This document shows positions 9,445 through 18,458 of a stretch of DNA of 50,307 nt, piece after piece (position 1 is the first letter of the stretch; the number at the start of each line of letters is the position of its first letter). The DNA is from Sunxiuqinia sp. (GTDB taxonomy: Bacteria > Bacteroidota > Bacteroidia > Bacteroidales > Prolixibacteraceae). The position numbers and the translations under genes are program-made. The notes beneath the pieces were generated by a model that did not search any database, had not been told where the DNA came from, and saw only the letters and a list, made by a program, of their open reading frames with translations. Where the stretch lies: contig JAGXIR010000013.1 of assembly GCA_024635605.1 (NCBI GenBank), positions 1 to 50,307 on the forward strand. The letters run 5' to 3'.

Positions 9445-9741
9445 ATTTAAAGGCGTCCAAGCCGAACAAATGACATCAAGCAGAAAACAACTGAATGGTT
9501 TACCAGCAAAAACCATTATCTTGGTGACTGGAAAATGAAGGGCGTTGGTATATTGAGCGTTCGTAAACAGTCGAACAGTTTAATAAAAAATGAGTTATAA
9601 ACTCAAGACAGCTCACCCCTCGTTACCGCTTCGCTTAAACAAGGGGCAAGCCGGAGGAGCAACCTGTTAATTCGACTTAAGGTTTGCCTCGTTAAACTAT
9701 ATAGGAATTTCTTGAACCTATTTGACTTAAAAACAAATACT

Positions 9742-10209
9742 ATGAGAAAACTATCTTACTTATCTGTTCTACTTTTTGTTAGCCTATTTTCAGTAGTAAC
9801 CTTCATTATTCCGATTGAAACAAAAGCGCAGTCGATAGTTTATAAAACGTATTACTTATCAACGAACGAAACTGACTCTGCTTTTATTAAAAAGAATAAA
9901 ATTGAGTTTTATAAAACACAGCAAAAAAAGGAATATCCACGAGTTGAATTCTATACGGATTCAAAATTCAGTTATTTTTATAACATTAAAACTGATACAA
10001 TAAATGTTGCAAATAAAGAAACTGGCTTATATGTAACTAAAGTAATAGAAAATTCTGATAAGATTACAGGTAGTTATGGTATGGCAGTAGTAAGCGATAG
10101 TAAAGACAGCTCACGAATTGTAGCTTTGATAATAACCTTAAATAATGAAGAAACTATCGAATATGACATCATTGAAGAAGACACAAGGATAGTTTTAACA
10201 AAAAAATGA
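9742..10209 (+). CDS. Hypothetical secreted/lipid-anchor-free small protein (ORF track start 9712; ATG at 9742 preferred)
   Basis: MRKLSYLSVLLFVSLFSVVTFIIPIETKAQS looks like a signal peptide. The body is K/T/I-rich and markedly AT-rich compared with its neighbours. Confidence 0.6.
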   Translation: MRKLSYLSVLLFVSLFSVVTFIIPIETKAQSIVYKTYYLSTNETDSAFIKKNKIEFYKTQQKKEYPRVEFYTDSKFSYFYNIKTDTINVANKETGLYVTKVIENSDKITGSYGMAVVSDSKDSSRIVALIITLNNEETIEYDIIEEDTRIVLTKK

Positions 10210-10210
10210 A

Positions 10211-10280
10211 TTGGTTACAACAATTGGCCCCTAATAAAGCGTTGCTTGCATACGCTTTATTGGAGGCTGTGTTGGACCAA
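10211..10280. repeat. 70-nt imperfect stem-loop directly after the orphan gene
   Basis: Nested pairing: TTGGT/ACCAA, CAACA/TGTTG, CCCCTAATAAAGCGT/ACGCTTTATTGGAGG, loop TGCTTGCAT. Confidence 0.7.
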
Positions 10281-10460
10281 ACATGGACTGCTTGCAACCA
10301 ACTGCTTGTTAGTTTTTTGACTGTCGTATTTTCAATCTGGTTTTTTAAAGAATCGTCAGGCAGTGGCGCGACCGGATCTATCATTCGGATCGAAGCTTGT
10401 CGGTGAGGGCTTCACTCCAAGTGAAACCCTCACTATTTCAACATTCGACCTCTGTCAAAT

Positions 10461-10952
10461 TCACTTTTTTGCCGGGTTGTATTTGAAATAGTACAGGTGG
10501 TCCATCGTGCGGATGTGTGCGGGAATTTCGCGGACGCGAGTGCCGACCACATCCACCAGCATGAGGTTCCGGCAGCTGCTTAGGTTGGGCAACTCAGTTA
10601 AGGCAGCATTGCCATTCAGATGTAACTGTTCGAGTTTTGTGCAGTGGGAGAGTAGCGAGCTGACTTCTTTCAGCTTGTTGTTTCGCACAGATAAAATCCG
10701 CAGGTTGGTCAGGTTATTGATCCAGTTTGGCAGTTCGGTGAGTTGGTTGTTGTCAAGGATCAACACTTCAATGCCCGGCAAATTGGCGCGTATCGGAACT
10801 TCCTGCAAGTTTTGGTAGCTCAAATCCATGATTCGTTGTGGTGTGCTCGTTATTCCGCGTCCCTCAAAGAGTTCCACCGGATTGCTTTCCTGCGAAAACA
10901 CGGATACGCTCATCAGAAGTAGTGCTATGGGTAACAGTTGTAGTCGTTTCAT
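10461..10952 (-). CDS. Secreted leucine-rich repeat protein
   Basis: Signal peptide MKRLQLLPIALLLMSVSVFSQ, then LRRs (LPGIEVLILDNNQLTELPNWINNLTNLRILSVRNNKLKEV). Confidence 0.85.
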   Translation of the reverse strand: MKRLQLLPIALLLMSVSVFSQESNPVELFEGRGITSTPQRIMDLSYQNLQEVPIRANLPGIEVLILDNNQLTELPNWINNLTNLRILSVRNNKLKEVSSLLSHCTKLEQLHLNGNAALTELPNLSSCRNLMLVDVVGTRVREIPAHIRTMDHLYYFKYNPAKK

Positions 10953-11252
10953 ATTTCTAAATCATTGTTTCTGTATAAATAACGTATTTTTCTGTCTTTT
11001 CGTTTCTAAAGGTTGACCTAATGGTTTATTTTGGTTGTGTGGACCTGGCCTTGATACACCAATCTATAAGTTTTGATCCTCCCTTGATCTGGACTTTTTG
11101 CAAAGAACCAGCAGATAGAATACAACGAAGGCGTAGCGATTTTTAAGTCCCCCACTTCACCGTGCGTTGAAAGCGGCGATGGCCGAAAACCGGTGACCCC
11201 AGAGTTCGTACCATAGCAGGTGGTTGGGTTCCTTCCCTTTTTTAAGAGCTTG

Positions 11253-11271
11253 TCCCGAACTCGCTTCGGGA
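11253..11271. repeat. Palindromic element TCCCGAA-CTCGC-TTCGGGA
   Basis: Perfect 7-bp stem in a long intergenic region. Confidence 0.6.
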
Positions 11272-11350
11272 GAAGGTGTCCCGATCTCCATCGAAAACGG
11301 AAGGGTCAGAAAATTACCAAGCAATTCCAAAGCCCGAATGCTGCTTCGGT

Positions 11351-11402
11351 GGGGCGTTGCCCCAAACCCCAAATACTTTTTTGTTTTGACACAAAAAAGT
11401 AT
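11351..11402. repeat. Composite intergenic palindrome element (GGGGC-GTT-GCCCC, then ATACTTTTTTGT-TTTGAC-ACAAAAAAGTAT)
   Basis: Two adjacent perfect hairpins (5-bp and 12-bp stems) within non-coding DNA. Confidence 0.7.
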
Positions 11403-11648
11403 TCAAAAAAAGTCAAGGCTGACGATGTTTTGGCTGGAAAACTACGGGTCAGTCACTCCCCGAAAACCAACTCCGATCGGGAATACAGGATCGTCAAACA
11501 GGGTTTTCTTAACCAGTCCCATCGCTGTTTCCTTCCCTTGTTTTCCAAAGCCAAACCCACGTAGGCCGCCTAAGCCCGCTTGCTTGAAGGCTCATCCTGC
11601 GCCTTCCCAACCATTTAGCATGAGTGCAAAGAAGCATAAGAAAATAAA

Positions 11649-11672
11649 AAAGGAGGTCAGCTGACCTCCTTT
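11649..11672. terminator. Perfect palindrome, probable terminator of the tricorn-like gene
   Basis: AAAGGAGGTCAG|CTGACCTCCTTT, 24-bp perfect palindrome just past the minus-strand stop at 11689, with A-rich sequence (U-run on minus) following. Confidence 0.75.
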
Positions 11673-11688
11673 CGTTTTCGCGAAGAAT

Positions 11689-14600
11689 TTATTTTGTCTT
11701 GTCCGGTGCTTCCGGTACAGGAGGCAGCGGTTTGTATTCGGTTTTTACTTTTTCTTTGATCACCTCAATGGCTTTTTCCAATTGGGCATCATTACCCAGA
11801 TATTCCTGGTGAGGATCGTTGTCGAGCACGATGTCCGGATCAACGCCATAGCCTTCAATAATCCATTCGCTTTTCTCGGATGAATAAGAGGCAAACTCCG
11901 GCTTGTTCAGTTCAGCACCGTCAATAAAAGGAAGCGAGCCGCTGATACCAACAACGCCACCCCAACTGCGGGTTCCAATGACGGTTCCGAGATTGTAATG
12001 TTTGAAGGCATAGGGGAACAAGTCGCCGTCCGAAGCCGAGTAGCGGTCAATCAGCAGCACTTTGGGCCCAAGCATCATTTGCCCGGGAACCGGCGTTGGA
12101 TGCGTGGCGTTGCGCCGGATATTGGCTCGCTGGGCCACCCGCTGCAAGCGCTCAATAAGCATGGGCGAAACATTGCCGCCGCCATTGCCGCGATCATCAA
12201 TGATCAGGCCTTTTTTGTTGAGCTGCGGATAGAATAATTCGGTAAACTGATTCAAGCCGTTCATGCCCATGTCGGGCACGTGAATGTATCCCACTTCGCC
12301 GTTGGTCGCTTCATTGACTTTTTTGATGTTGGTTTGAACCCAATTGTAGTAGTACAAGTTCGATTCGTCGGTTATTGGGGTGACCAGCACCTGGCGGGCG
12401 CCGCTTTCCGACGGATTGCTGTTGATCGTCAGTTCCACTTCCTTGTTGGCTTTTCCAACCAGCAGCGAAAACAGATCCTGAGTCGATTGCGTGCTCACCC
12501 CATCAATGGCGATAATATAGTCGCCGGCTTTGGCATTCACGCCCACTTCTTTCAGCGGCGAGCGTAAGCCTTTGTTCCAGTTCGTACCATTTAGTATTTC
12601 ATCAATTTTGAAATAACCTGACGGGTCTGCACTAATCTTGGCTCCCAGCAACCCGGTTTGAATCCGCTTGGGTTCGGGCCGGTCGCCACTTTGTACGTAG
12701 GCGTGCCCCACATTCAGTTCGCCAATCAATTCGCCAATAATGTAGGTCAAATCGTCGCGGTGCCGGGCATGCGGAACCAGTACGGCGTATTTTTCGTGCA
12801 TCGCTTCCCAGTCCAGTCCGTGCATGTTTTCAACATAGAAGAAGTCGCGCATCTGGCGCCAGCTTTCATCGTAAATCTGTTTCCATTCGGTCTGGTAATC
12901 TACCCAAACGTTCATGTTCGACAAATCAATGGTTTCTTCCAGATTGACTTTGGATGTTGGTAAGTCAATAACGGCCCATTTACTATCTTGCACAACCAGC
13001 ATTTTGTTGTGGTTTGCCGAGATGCCAAAGTTGAATTTTCCCAAGACAGTCTCTTTTTTCTTATCTAAGTCATACAATTTGGCATTGCGGTCATCGCTGT
13101 AATCGACGTAATAAACCTTGTCGCCCACACAGGATGCATTGTAGTAATTGGATGCTGAAATTGGAAGTGAAACAATCCGATCGGCCAGTCCGTCAAGGTC
13201 AATTTTGACAGTTTTGTCATCCTGTTTTTCATCGGCTTTGTCGTCTTTCTTATTCTTTTCTTCTTTGGCCTCACTTTCCACTTTTACGGTGTCATTTTCC
13301 GGTGCAAATGGCGATTTGGTTTCCTCCGACAGAATGGCCAGGTAAATGCGCGACATCTTGGTGTAGGCGTGGTTCCATTCGGTTTGGCTGTAGGTTGGGT
13401 TGAAATCGCGGGCCGAAACAAACACGATGTATTTGCCATCGCTGGAGAACGACGGAGAACCGGAATCGTACCAGTTGTCGGTTACTTCGTGCAGGTTTTT
13501 GCTGTTCACCGCGTAGAGCATGATTTTAGAGAAACGGTTATCGGACGACTCGGCAAAGGTAATCCACTTGCTGTCGGGCGACCAGTTGTACGCTCTGATC
13601 AGACCATACTCGGAAGTTTGTACCGTGGTTGTTTTTTTCGAGTCGATATCGACATAGCGGAGCCGGTGTTTGCGGTCTGACCACATGATTTTTTTGCTGT
13701 CGGGCGACCATTCGAGGCTGAACTTGTAAGTGTCGGCATTTTTAGTCAACTGGATCGCTTCGCTTTTGCCTTGTTGATCCTGGATGTAAACTTCAAACTC
13801 GCCAGACTGATCACTCAGGTAGGCAATGTATTTGCCATCGGGCGACCAAACGGCGCTGCGTTCGTGTGCTCCCGGGGTTTTGCTCAGGTTGTTGGTGATT
13901 CCCTTTTTTGCCGGAACATTGAATACTTCGCCACGGGCCGAAAAAACAACACGCTCGCCATTGGGCGACACATCACCATCGGTAATCCGTTTCGAGGCAT
14001 CTTTCCATTCGTTGCGGGCATACACAAAATCGTTGTTAATGTGAATCGCAACTTTTACCGGTTGCTTGTCGGTCACGTTCATTTTGTAGAGGTAGCCGCC
14101 GTTTTCAAACACGATGTGATCGCCTCCAATCGACGGAAATTTGACATCGTATTCTGTAAAATTCGTCACTTTTTCAATCGCTTTGGTTTTGGTGTTGTAC
14201 ACGAAAATATTCATAGTGCGATCGCGGTCGGATAGGAAGAAAATCTCGTCGCCGGCCCACATCGGGATAATATCCTGGGCTTTATTGTCGGTTAGGTTTT
14301 TAACTTCTTTTGAGTTGAAGTCAAACAGCCAGATATCATCGGCCATGCCACCTTCATAATATTTCCAGGTGCGAAACTCGCGGAAAACCCGGTTAAATGC
14401 CAGTTGGTTACCATCGGGCGAGTAGCTTATAAAACCACCTTCGGCCAAGGGAAGCTCTGTTGACAGGCCGCCTTCGACAGGCACCTGAAAAAGTTGTCCT
14501 TTAAAGGAGTTGAAGCTTTGCTTGCGCGAACGGTAAACGATATTCTTGCCATCCGGAGTCCAGCTCATCACAATGTTGTTGGGTCCCATTCGATCCGAAA

Positions 14601-14943
14601 CTTTGTCGCGGCCCAAGGTGGCAGTGTGCGTCAATCGTTTTGGGGAACCACCGCTGGCTGGCATGACAAACACTTCGGTGTTGCCATCGTACTGGCCGGT
14701 AAAAGCCAGCTTGCTGCCATCCGGAGAAAAACGGGCGAATAGCTCGAAGCCACCATCATTGGTTAGTTTTCGGGCTGTGCCGCCATCGGCAGCGACAGTA
14801 TAGAGATCGCCGGCATAGGTAAACACGATTTGATTGCCGGAAATAGCAGGAAAACGAAGCAGTCGGGCTTCGCCGGTCTGCGCCGAAACGAAATTGATTC
14901 CCAGCAGGAATACAATAATAAATGAGAGATAAATTCTACGCAT
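11689..14943 (-). CDS. Tricorn protease-like S41 family peptidase (beta-propeller, PDZ, protease)
   Basis: ORF 1084 aa with signal peptide, repeated SPDGK/WSPDSK propeller motifs, PDZ-like GDYIIAIDGVSTQS, and C-terminal LIIDDRGNGGGNVSPMLIERL … ASDGDLFPYAF. Confidence 0.93.
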   Translation of the reverse strand: MRRIYLSFIIVFLLGINFVSAQTGEARLLRFPAISGNQIVFTYAGDLYTVAADGGTARKLTNDGGFELFARFSPDGSKLAFTGQYDGNTEVFVMPASGGSPKRLTHTATLGRDKVSDRMGPNNIVMSWTPDGKNIVYRSRKQSFNSFKGQLFQVPVEGGLSTELPLAEGGFISYSPDGNQLAFNRVFREFRTWKYYEGGMADDIWLFDFNSKEVKNLTDNKAQDIIPMWAGDEIFFLSDRDRTMNIFVYNTKTKAIEKVTNFTEYDVKFPSIGGDHIVFENGGYLYKMNVTDKQPVKVAIHINNDFVYARNEWKDASKRITDGDVSPNGERVVFSARGEVFNVPAKKGITNNLSKTPGAHERSAVWSPDGKYIAYLSDQSGEFEVYIQDQQGKSEAIQLTKNADTYKFSLEWSPDSKKIMWSDRKHRLRYVDIDSKKTTTVQTSEYGLIRAYNWSPDSKWITFAESSDNRFSKIMLYAVNSKNLHEVTDNWYDSGSPSFSSDGKYIVFVSARDFNPTYSQTEWNHAYTKMSRIYLAILSEETKSPFAPENDTVKVESEAKEEKNKKDDKADEKQDDKTVKIDLDGLADRIVSLPISASNYYNASCVGDKVYYVDYSDDRNAKLYDLDKKKETVLGKFNFGISANHNKMLVVQDSKWAVIDLPTSKVNLEETIDLSNMNVWVDYQTEWKQIYDESWRQMRDFFYVENMHGLDWEAMHEKYAVLVPHARHRDDLTYIIGELIGELNVGHAYVQSGDRPEPKRIQTGLLGAKISADPSGYFKIDEILNGTNWNKGLRSPLKEVGVNAKAGDYIIAIDGVSTQSTQDLFSLLVGKANKEVELTINSNPSESGARQVLVTPITDESNLYYYNWVQTNIKKVNEATNGEVGYIHVPDMGMNGLNQFTELFYPQLNKKGLIIDDRGNGGGNVSPMLIERLQRVAQRANIRRNATHPTPVPGQMMLGPKVLLIDRYSASDGDLFPYAFKHYNLGTVIGTRSWGGVVGISGSLPFIDGAELNKPEFASYSSEKSEWIIEGYGVDPDIVLDNDPHQEYLGNDAQLEKAIEVIKEKVKTEYKPLPPVPEAPDKTK

Positions 14944-15192
14944 ACGTATTCAATTTAAATTTTATCAATAAGGTTGTAAGAATGTTCACTAAGCTATTGG
15001 TATCATTTGGTCATTTCAATTACAGTGTTCATACAAACATTTCTGTTTTGATAACAACTGGTTGGCTGAAAGGTTATTTCTGTATAAAATTAAGCATGCA
15101 ATGAACTGCTTTATGAACAGATTCTGTAGCTATTTGTCCTTATTTGTAAAGCGAATTTGAAGAATTCGAAACTGAAAAGGCCAAAATTGACT

Positions 15193-15801
15193 ATGATTAA
15201 ACTTCTCATCATCCGTCACGGAGAAACCATTGAAAATGCCGGCAATATTTGTCAAGGGCAGCAGCATGGGTGCTTGTCTGAATTAGGAATTCAGCAGGCT
15301 AAGAATTTAGCTTCCAGTTTGAAAGATGAGTTGATTGATGTGTTGTATTCAAGTGACTTGCAGCGGGCGATCGATACGGCCAACGAAATTTTGACATTTC
15401 ATTCGAAACTGGAATTGCAAACCGATACACTTTTGCGCGAACGCTCTCTGCCTTTGTGGGAAGGCCTGCGGTTTCCTGAAAACTGGAAGTGGGAGTACTT
15501 GCCCGAAGGTTCAGAAACAAACGAAGATATGATGAACAGGGCCCGGCAGTTCATTTCGAAATTACTGAAAACGCAAGATGGGAAATATGTAGCTGTGGTT
15601 ACGCATGGCGGTATGATTCGGGCTTTTCGCACCGTTATTGCCAACAAACCGGCCAGCGACTATTTTTCGTGGGATGTAAGCAAAAATACTTCCGTGAGCC
15701 GGGTTGAACTGCATGTTGATGGCAATCACAGGCTGCTGGAGGTAAATAATACGGATCATTTGGATCTGGAAACGCCCGGAACCGCTCAATTGTTTTCGTG
15801 A
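15193..15801 (+). CDS. Histidine phosphatase family protein (phosphoglycerate mutase-like)
   Basis: MIKLLIIRHGETIENAGNICQGQQHGCLSELGIQQA…VAVVTHGGMIRAF. ATG at 15193 preferred over the TTG at 15157. Confidence 0.92.
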   Translation: MIKLLIIRHGETIENAGNICQGQQHGCLSELGIQQAKNLASSLKDELIDVLYSSDLQRAIDTANEILTFHSKLELQTDTLLRERSLPLWEGLRFPENWKWEYLPEGSETNEDMMNRARQFISKLLKTQDGKYVAVVTHGGMIRAFRTVIANKPASDYFSWDVSKNTSVSRVELHVDGNHRLLEVNNTDHLDLETPGTAQLFS

Positions 15802-15912
15802 GAAAATTAATAGAAGATTAAATTCACCGGATATTGCAGGGTGTGCCTTCAGTAAAATTTTTAGCTGTGAAAAAAAGCGTAATTTTGCCTTCCAAACTTC
15901 AAGAAAGTAATT

Positions 15913-16503
15913 ATGATACTAGATAAACACCCGGACGCAGAGGCGTTGATTTTTGACTTAGATGGAACGCTATCCGATTCGCTTCCCCTTCACATTGCTT
16001 CCTGGTACACGGTTTGCGAACACTACAATTGCAAATTCGACCCGTCAATCATGGAAGAAATGACCGGCGTGCCTACCATTGAGTTTGCCCACCGGATCAT
16101 CCGCGACAATGGTATGAAAGGCGTTGACCCGGTGGAAATGGTTCGAATGAAACAACAGACGTTTTGGAACAGCATTGATCAACTTCGGCCACACGAGTCG
16201 GTTGTTCGTTTGGTGCATCAGTATCATGGAAAAATTCCGCTGACGGTGGGTACCGGGGCGAGTCGCACTAGTGCCGAGCTGCAGTTGAAAGCTCTGAAAA
16301 TCTATGATTTGTTTGATGCCATTGTTACGGCCGATGATGTGACCGAGCACAAACCCTTACCGCAAACTTTTTTGAAATGTGCTGAGCTGGTGAAAATTAA
16401 CCCGGAGAAGTGCCATGTATATGAAGACGGAGTTTTGGGCATGAAAGCCGCTAAATCGGCCGGTATGTTTTTGACCGATGTGCGTCCGTTTCTGAAAAAC
16501 TAG
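15913..16503 (+). CDS. HAD-family hydrolase (beta-phosphoglucomutase-like)
   Basis: LIFDLDGTLSDSLPLHIASW, VGTGASRTSAELQL and HVYEDGVLGMKAAKSAGM. Confidence 0.93.
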   Translation: MILDKHPDAEALIFDLDGTLSDSLPLHIASWYTVCEHYNCKFDPSIMEEMTGVPTIEFAHRIIRDNGMKGVDPVEMVRMKQQTFWNSIDQLRPHESVVRLVHQYHGKIPLTVGTGASRTSAELQLKALKIYDLFDAIVTADDVTEHKPLPQTFLKCAELVKINPEKCHVYEDGVLGMKAAKSAGMFLTDVRPFLKN

Positions 16504-16525
16504 CAGATTCAATTAGCCTGATTCC

Positions 16526-17452
16526 ATGCAAAACTACTGGTTATCGTTTTCTACTATCCTCCCGCTTTTTTTGGTGGTTTTGGTCGGTCTGCTTTTCAGT
16601 CGGACGAAGTCGTTTAAAAAAGAGTGGATTGATGTCTTGAACGACTATGCGCTGTGGATTGGTTTCCCGGCGCTGATTCTGGTGGCCCTGTTTAAGTTGG
16701 ATGTTCCGTTGTCCGAATATATTGATCTGGTTGGCTGGAATTCGGCATACATAGTATCGGCTATGCTGCTGGCTTTTCCGGTGGCTAAGCTTTTCAGATT
16801 GAGCACCGACACCTTGCGCACCTTGGTTTTGGCTTTTTCATTTGGCAACGTATCCTACCTCGGCATTCCGGTTTTAATGAATGTTTATGGTGTCGAAATA
16901 CTGGCTGAATCTACTTTGCTGTCGGCGGTTTATTTGTTTTGGCTGTTCACCCTGGGCATTATTTTGGTTGAAGTTTTGGGGGAGCGCGATGTCAATCCTC
17001 TTGTTGTGGTGAAGAACCTGCTTCAGAATCCTTTGCTTATCGCTGTTTTGCTTGGCTTATTGGTTTCCATCCTGAAAATTGACGTACCGGAGATTTTGAT
17101 GAAAGGTCTCGATTTGTTTGCTACTTCGGTAACGGCGGTGGTTTTATTTTCGCTGGGACTGTTTTTGGGAACGCACCCATTTGGAAAGCTTAAGGAGTGG
17201 TTGCCGGTGGCGGCCTTTTCAATAGTTATTTTGTTGGTTTTGCCTTTGGCATTTTATGGTGTCGTTCGGTTTTTGGGAGTTTCGTTCGATATTCGTTCGA
17301 GCATTTTGGAAGCCGCTATGCCCATGGGGTTAACGCCATACGTTTTATCCGTGAAATATAAGCTGAATGCGACTTTCGCCTCGAAGGTGGTGGTGTTGAG
17401 TACGATGCTCAGTGTTTTTACGCTGCCCTTATGGATCCAGATCCTTGGCTAA
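16526..17452 (+). CDS. AEC family transporter (auxin efflux carrier-like)
   Basis: 308 aa polytopic protein. FLVVLVGLLFSRTKSFKKEWIDVLNDYALWIGFPALI and ILEAAMPMGLTPYVLSVKYKLN are typical of the family. Confidence 0.87.
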   Translation: MQNYWLSFSTILPLFLVVLVGLLFSRTKSFKKEWIDVLNDYALWIGFPALILVALFKLDVPLSEYIDLVGWNSAYIVSAMLLAFPVAKLFRLSTDTLRTLVLAFSFGNVSYLGIPVLMNVYGVEILAESTLLSAVYLFWLFTLGIILVEVLGERDVNPLVVVKNLLQNPLLIAVLLGLLVSILKIDVPEILMKGLDLFATSVTAVVLFSLGLFLGTHPFGKLKEWLPVAAFSIVILLVLPLAFYGVVRFLGVSFDIRSSILEAAMPMGLTPYVLSVKYKLNATFASKVVVLSTMLSVFTLPLWIQILG

Positions 17453-18400
17453 GTAGTTGGTCAGTTCGAAGCCGATTCGTTCAAAATCAATTTCCTTCCC
17501 TATAAAAACAAGTCGGTTTTTGGGAGATTCGTCGGGCATAATCAGGCTGCCTTCCGAATAGCTCGTGCCACCGCCAACGGATTGCACCACAATTCTGTTG
17601 GGGTTGTCCTGCGTAAAGAGAATGCCTTTGATGCGGTAAATTTCGAGTTGATTGATGGCCGCAAAATAATCGAACCAATATTTGAATCGTTCCAATTTGA
17701 TATGGCCTGAAAATTCGTGGGTGAACGTGGTGTATTTTTTCGCTTCAACCAAACGGAACATAAACGGTTCAGCCATTTTTTGTTCCAGCCTTCCTTGTAC
17801 TTTCTCTGCAAAATCGTCGAGATGAAATTCGTTGTCTTTTCCAAATTCCGTAGCGATTGCTTCAGCGGTTCCATTCCAGGCGGCCAGCCTTTTGGTGATG
17901 TCGGCCAGTGCTGTTTTTGAAACCAGATCGGTTTTGTTGATGATGAGTAAATCGCTGACGATAACCTGCAATTGCTGTTCGCGCTCACTCATTTGTTGCT
18001 CAAAATTTTGGGCGTCAACTAGACAGACACTCCCGGCAAGCGTATATTTTTCTTTCAACTCCGGGTCTTCATAAAAAGGCTTGATGACATTTGAAAGATC
18101 CGCTACTCCGGTGGTTTCAATGAGCAGGTAATCAATTTCGCCGGCCTTTTCGGCGAGGTCGAGCAGGGTTAAAGAAAATTCGTTGAAAATGGAACAGCAG
18201 ATGCAGCCGTTACTCAGGTCGAAAATATTTTCACTTCGCATGCCCACAATCAAATCCTGATCGATGGATTGCTGTCCAAGTTCATTTTCAACCAGAGCCA
18301 GTTTGAGGTGCTGGTGATTGCGTATCACTTCGTTAATAAAGGTCGTCTTACCGGCTCCAAGAAAACCGGTGACAATAACGACGGGTATTTTTTTATCCAA
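17429..18400 (-). CDS. CobW/YjiA-type GTP-binding metallochaperone (ORF extends to a TTG at 18427)
   Basis: KKIPVVIVTGFLGAGKTTFINEVI P-loop, CICCSIFNEFS metal-binding CxCC motif and INKTDLV. No ATG is present; TTG at 18400 gives MDKKIPVVIV. Confidence 0.9.
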   Translation of the reverse strand: MDKKIPVVIVTGFLGAGKTTFINEVIRNHQHLKLALVENELGQQSIDQDLIVGMRSENIFDLSNGCICCSIFNEFSLTLLDLAEKAGEIDYLLIETTGVADLSNVIKPFYEDPELKEKYTLAGSVCLVDAQNFEQQMSEREQQLQVIVSDLLIINKTDLVSKTALADITKRLAAWNGTAEAIATEFGKDNEFHLDDFAEKVQGRLEQKMAEPFMFRLVEAKKYTTFTHEFSGHIKLERFKYWFDYFAAINQLEIYRIKGILFTQDNPNRIVVQSVGGGTSYSEGSLIMPDESPKNRLVFIGKEIDFERIGFELTNYLAKDLDP

Positions 18401-18458
18401 TTCCAAATTCCAAATTTTAAATTCCAAGTTTCAAGCCCTTTTCGGTACGCTTCTGTTC

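Noticed and set aside
11224-11664. 146-aa and 114-aa ORFs in the intergenic repeat
   Set aside because: They read through palindromic repeat elements and have low-complexity, non-protein-like composition.
13771-14235. 154-aa plus-strand ORF inside the tricorn-like gene (also 12280-12567, 13369-13680)
   Set aside because: Shadow frames of a long, well-supported minus-strand CDS.
17542-17988. 148-aa minus-strand ORF overlapping the CobW gene
   Set aside because: Out-of-frame shadow of the CobW CDS.
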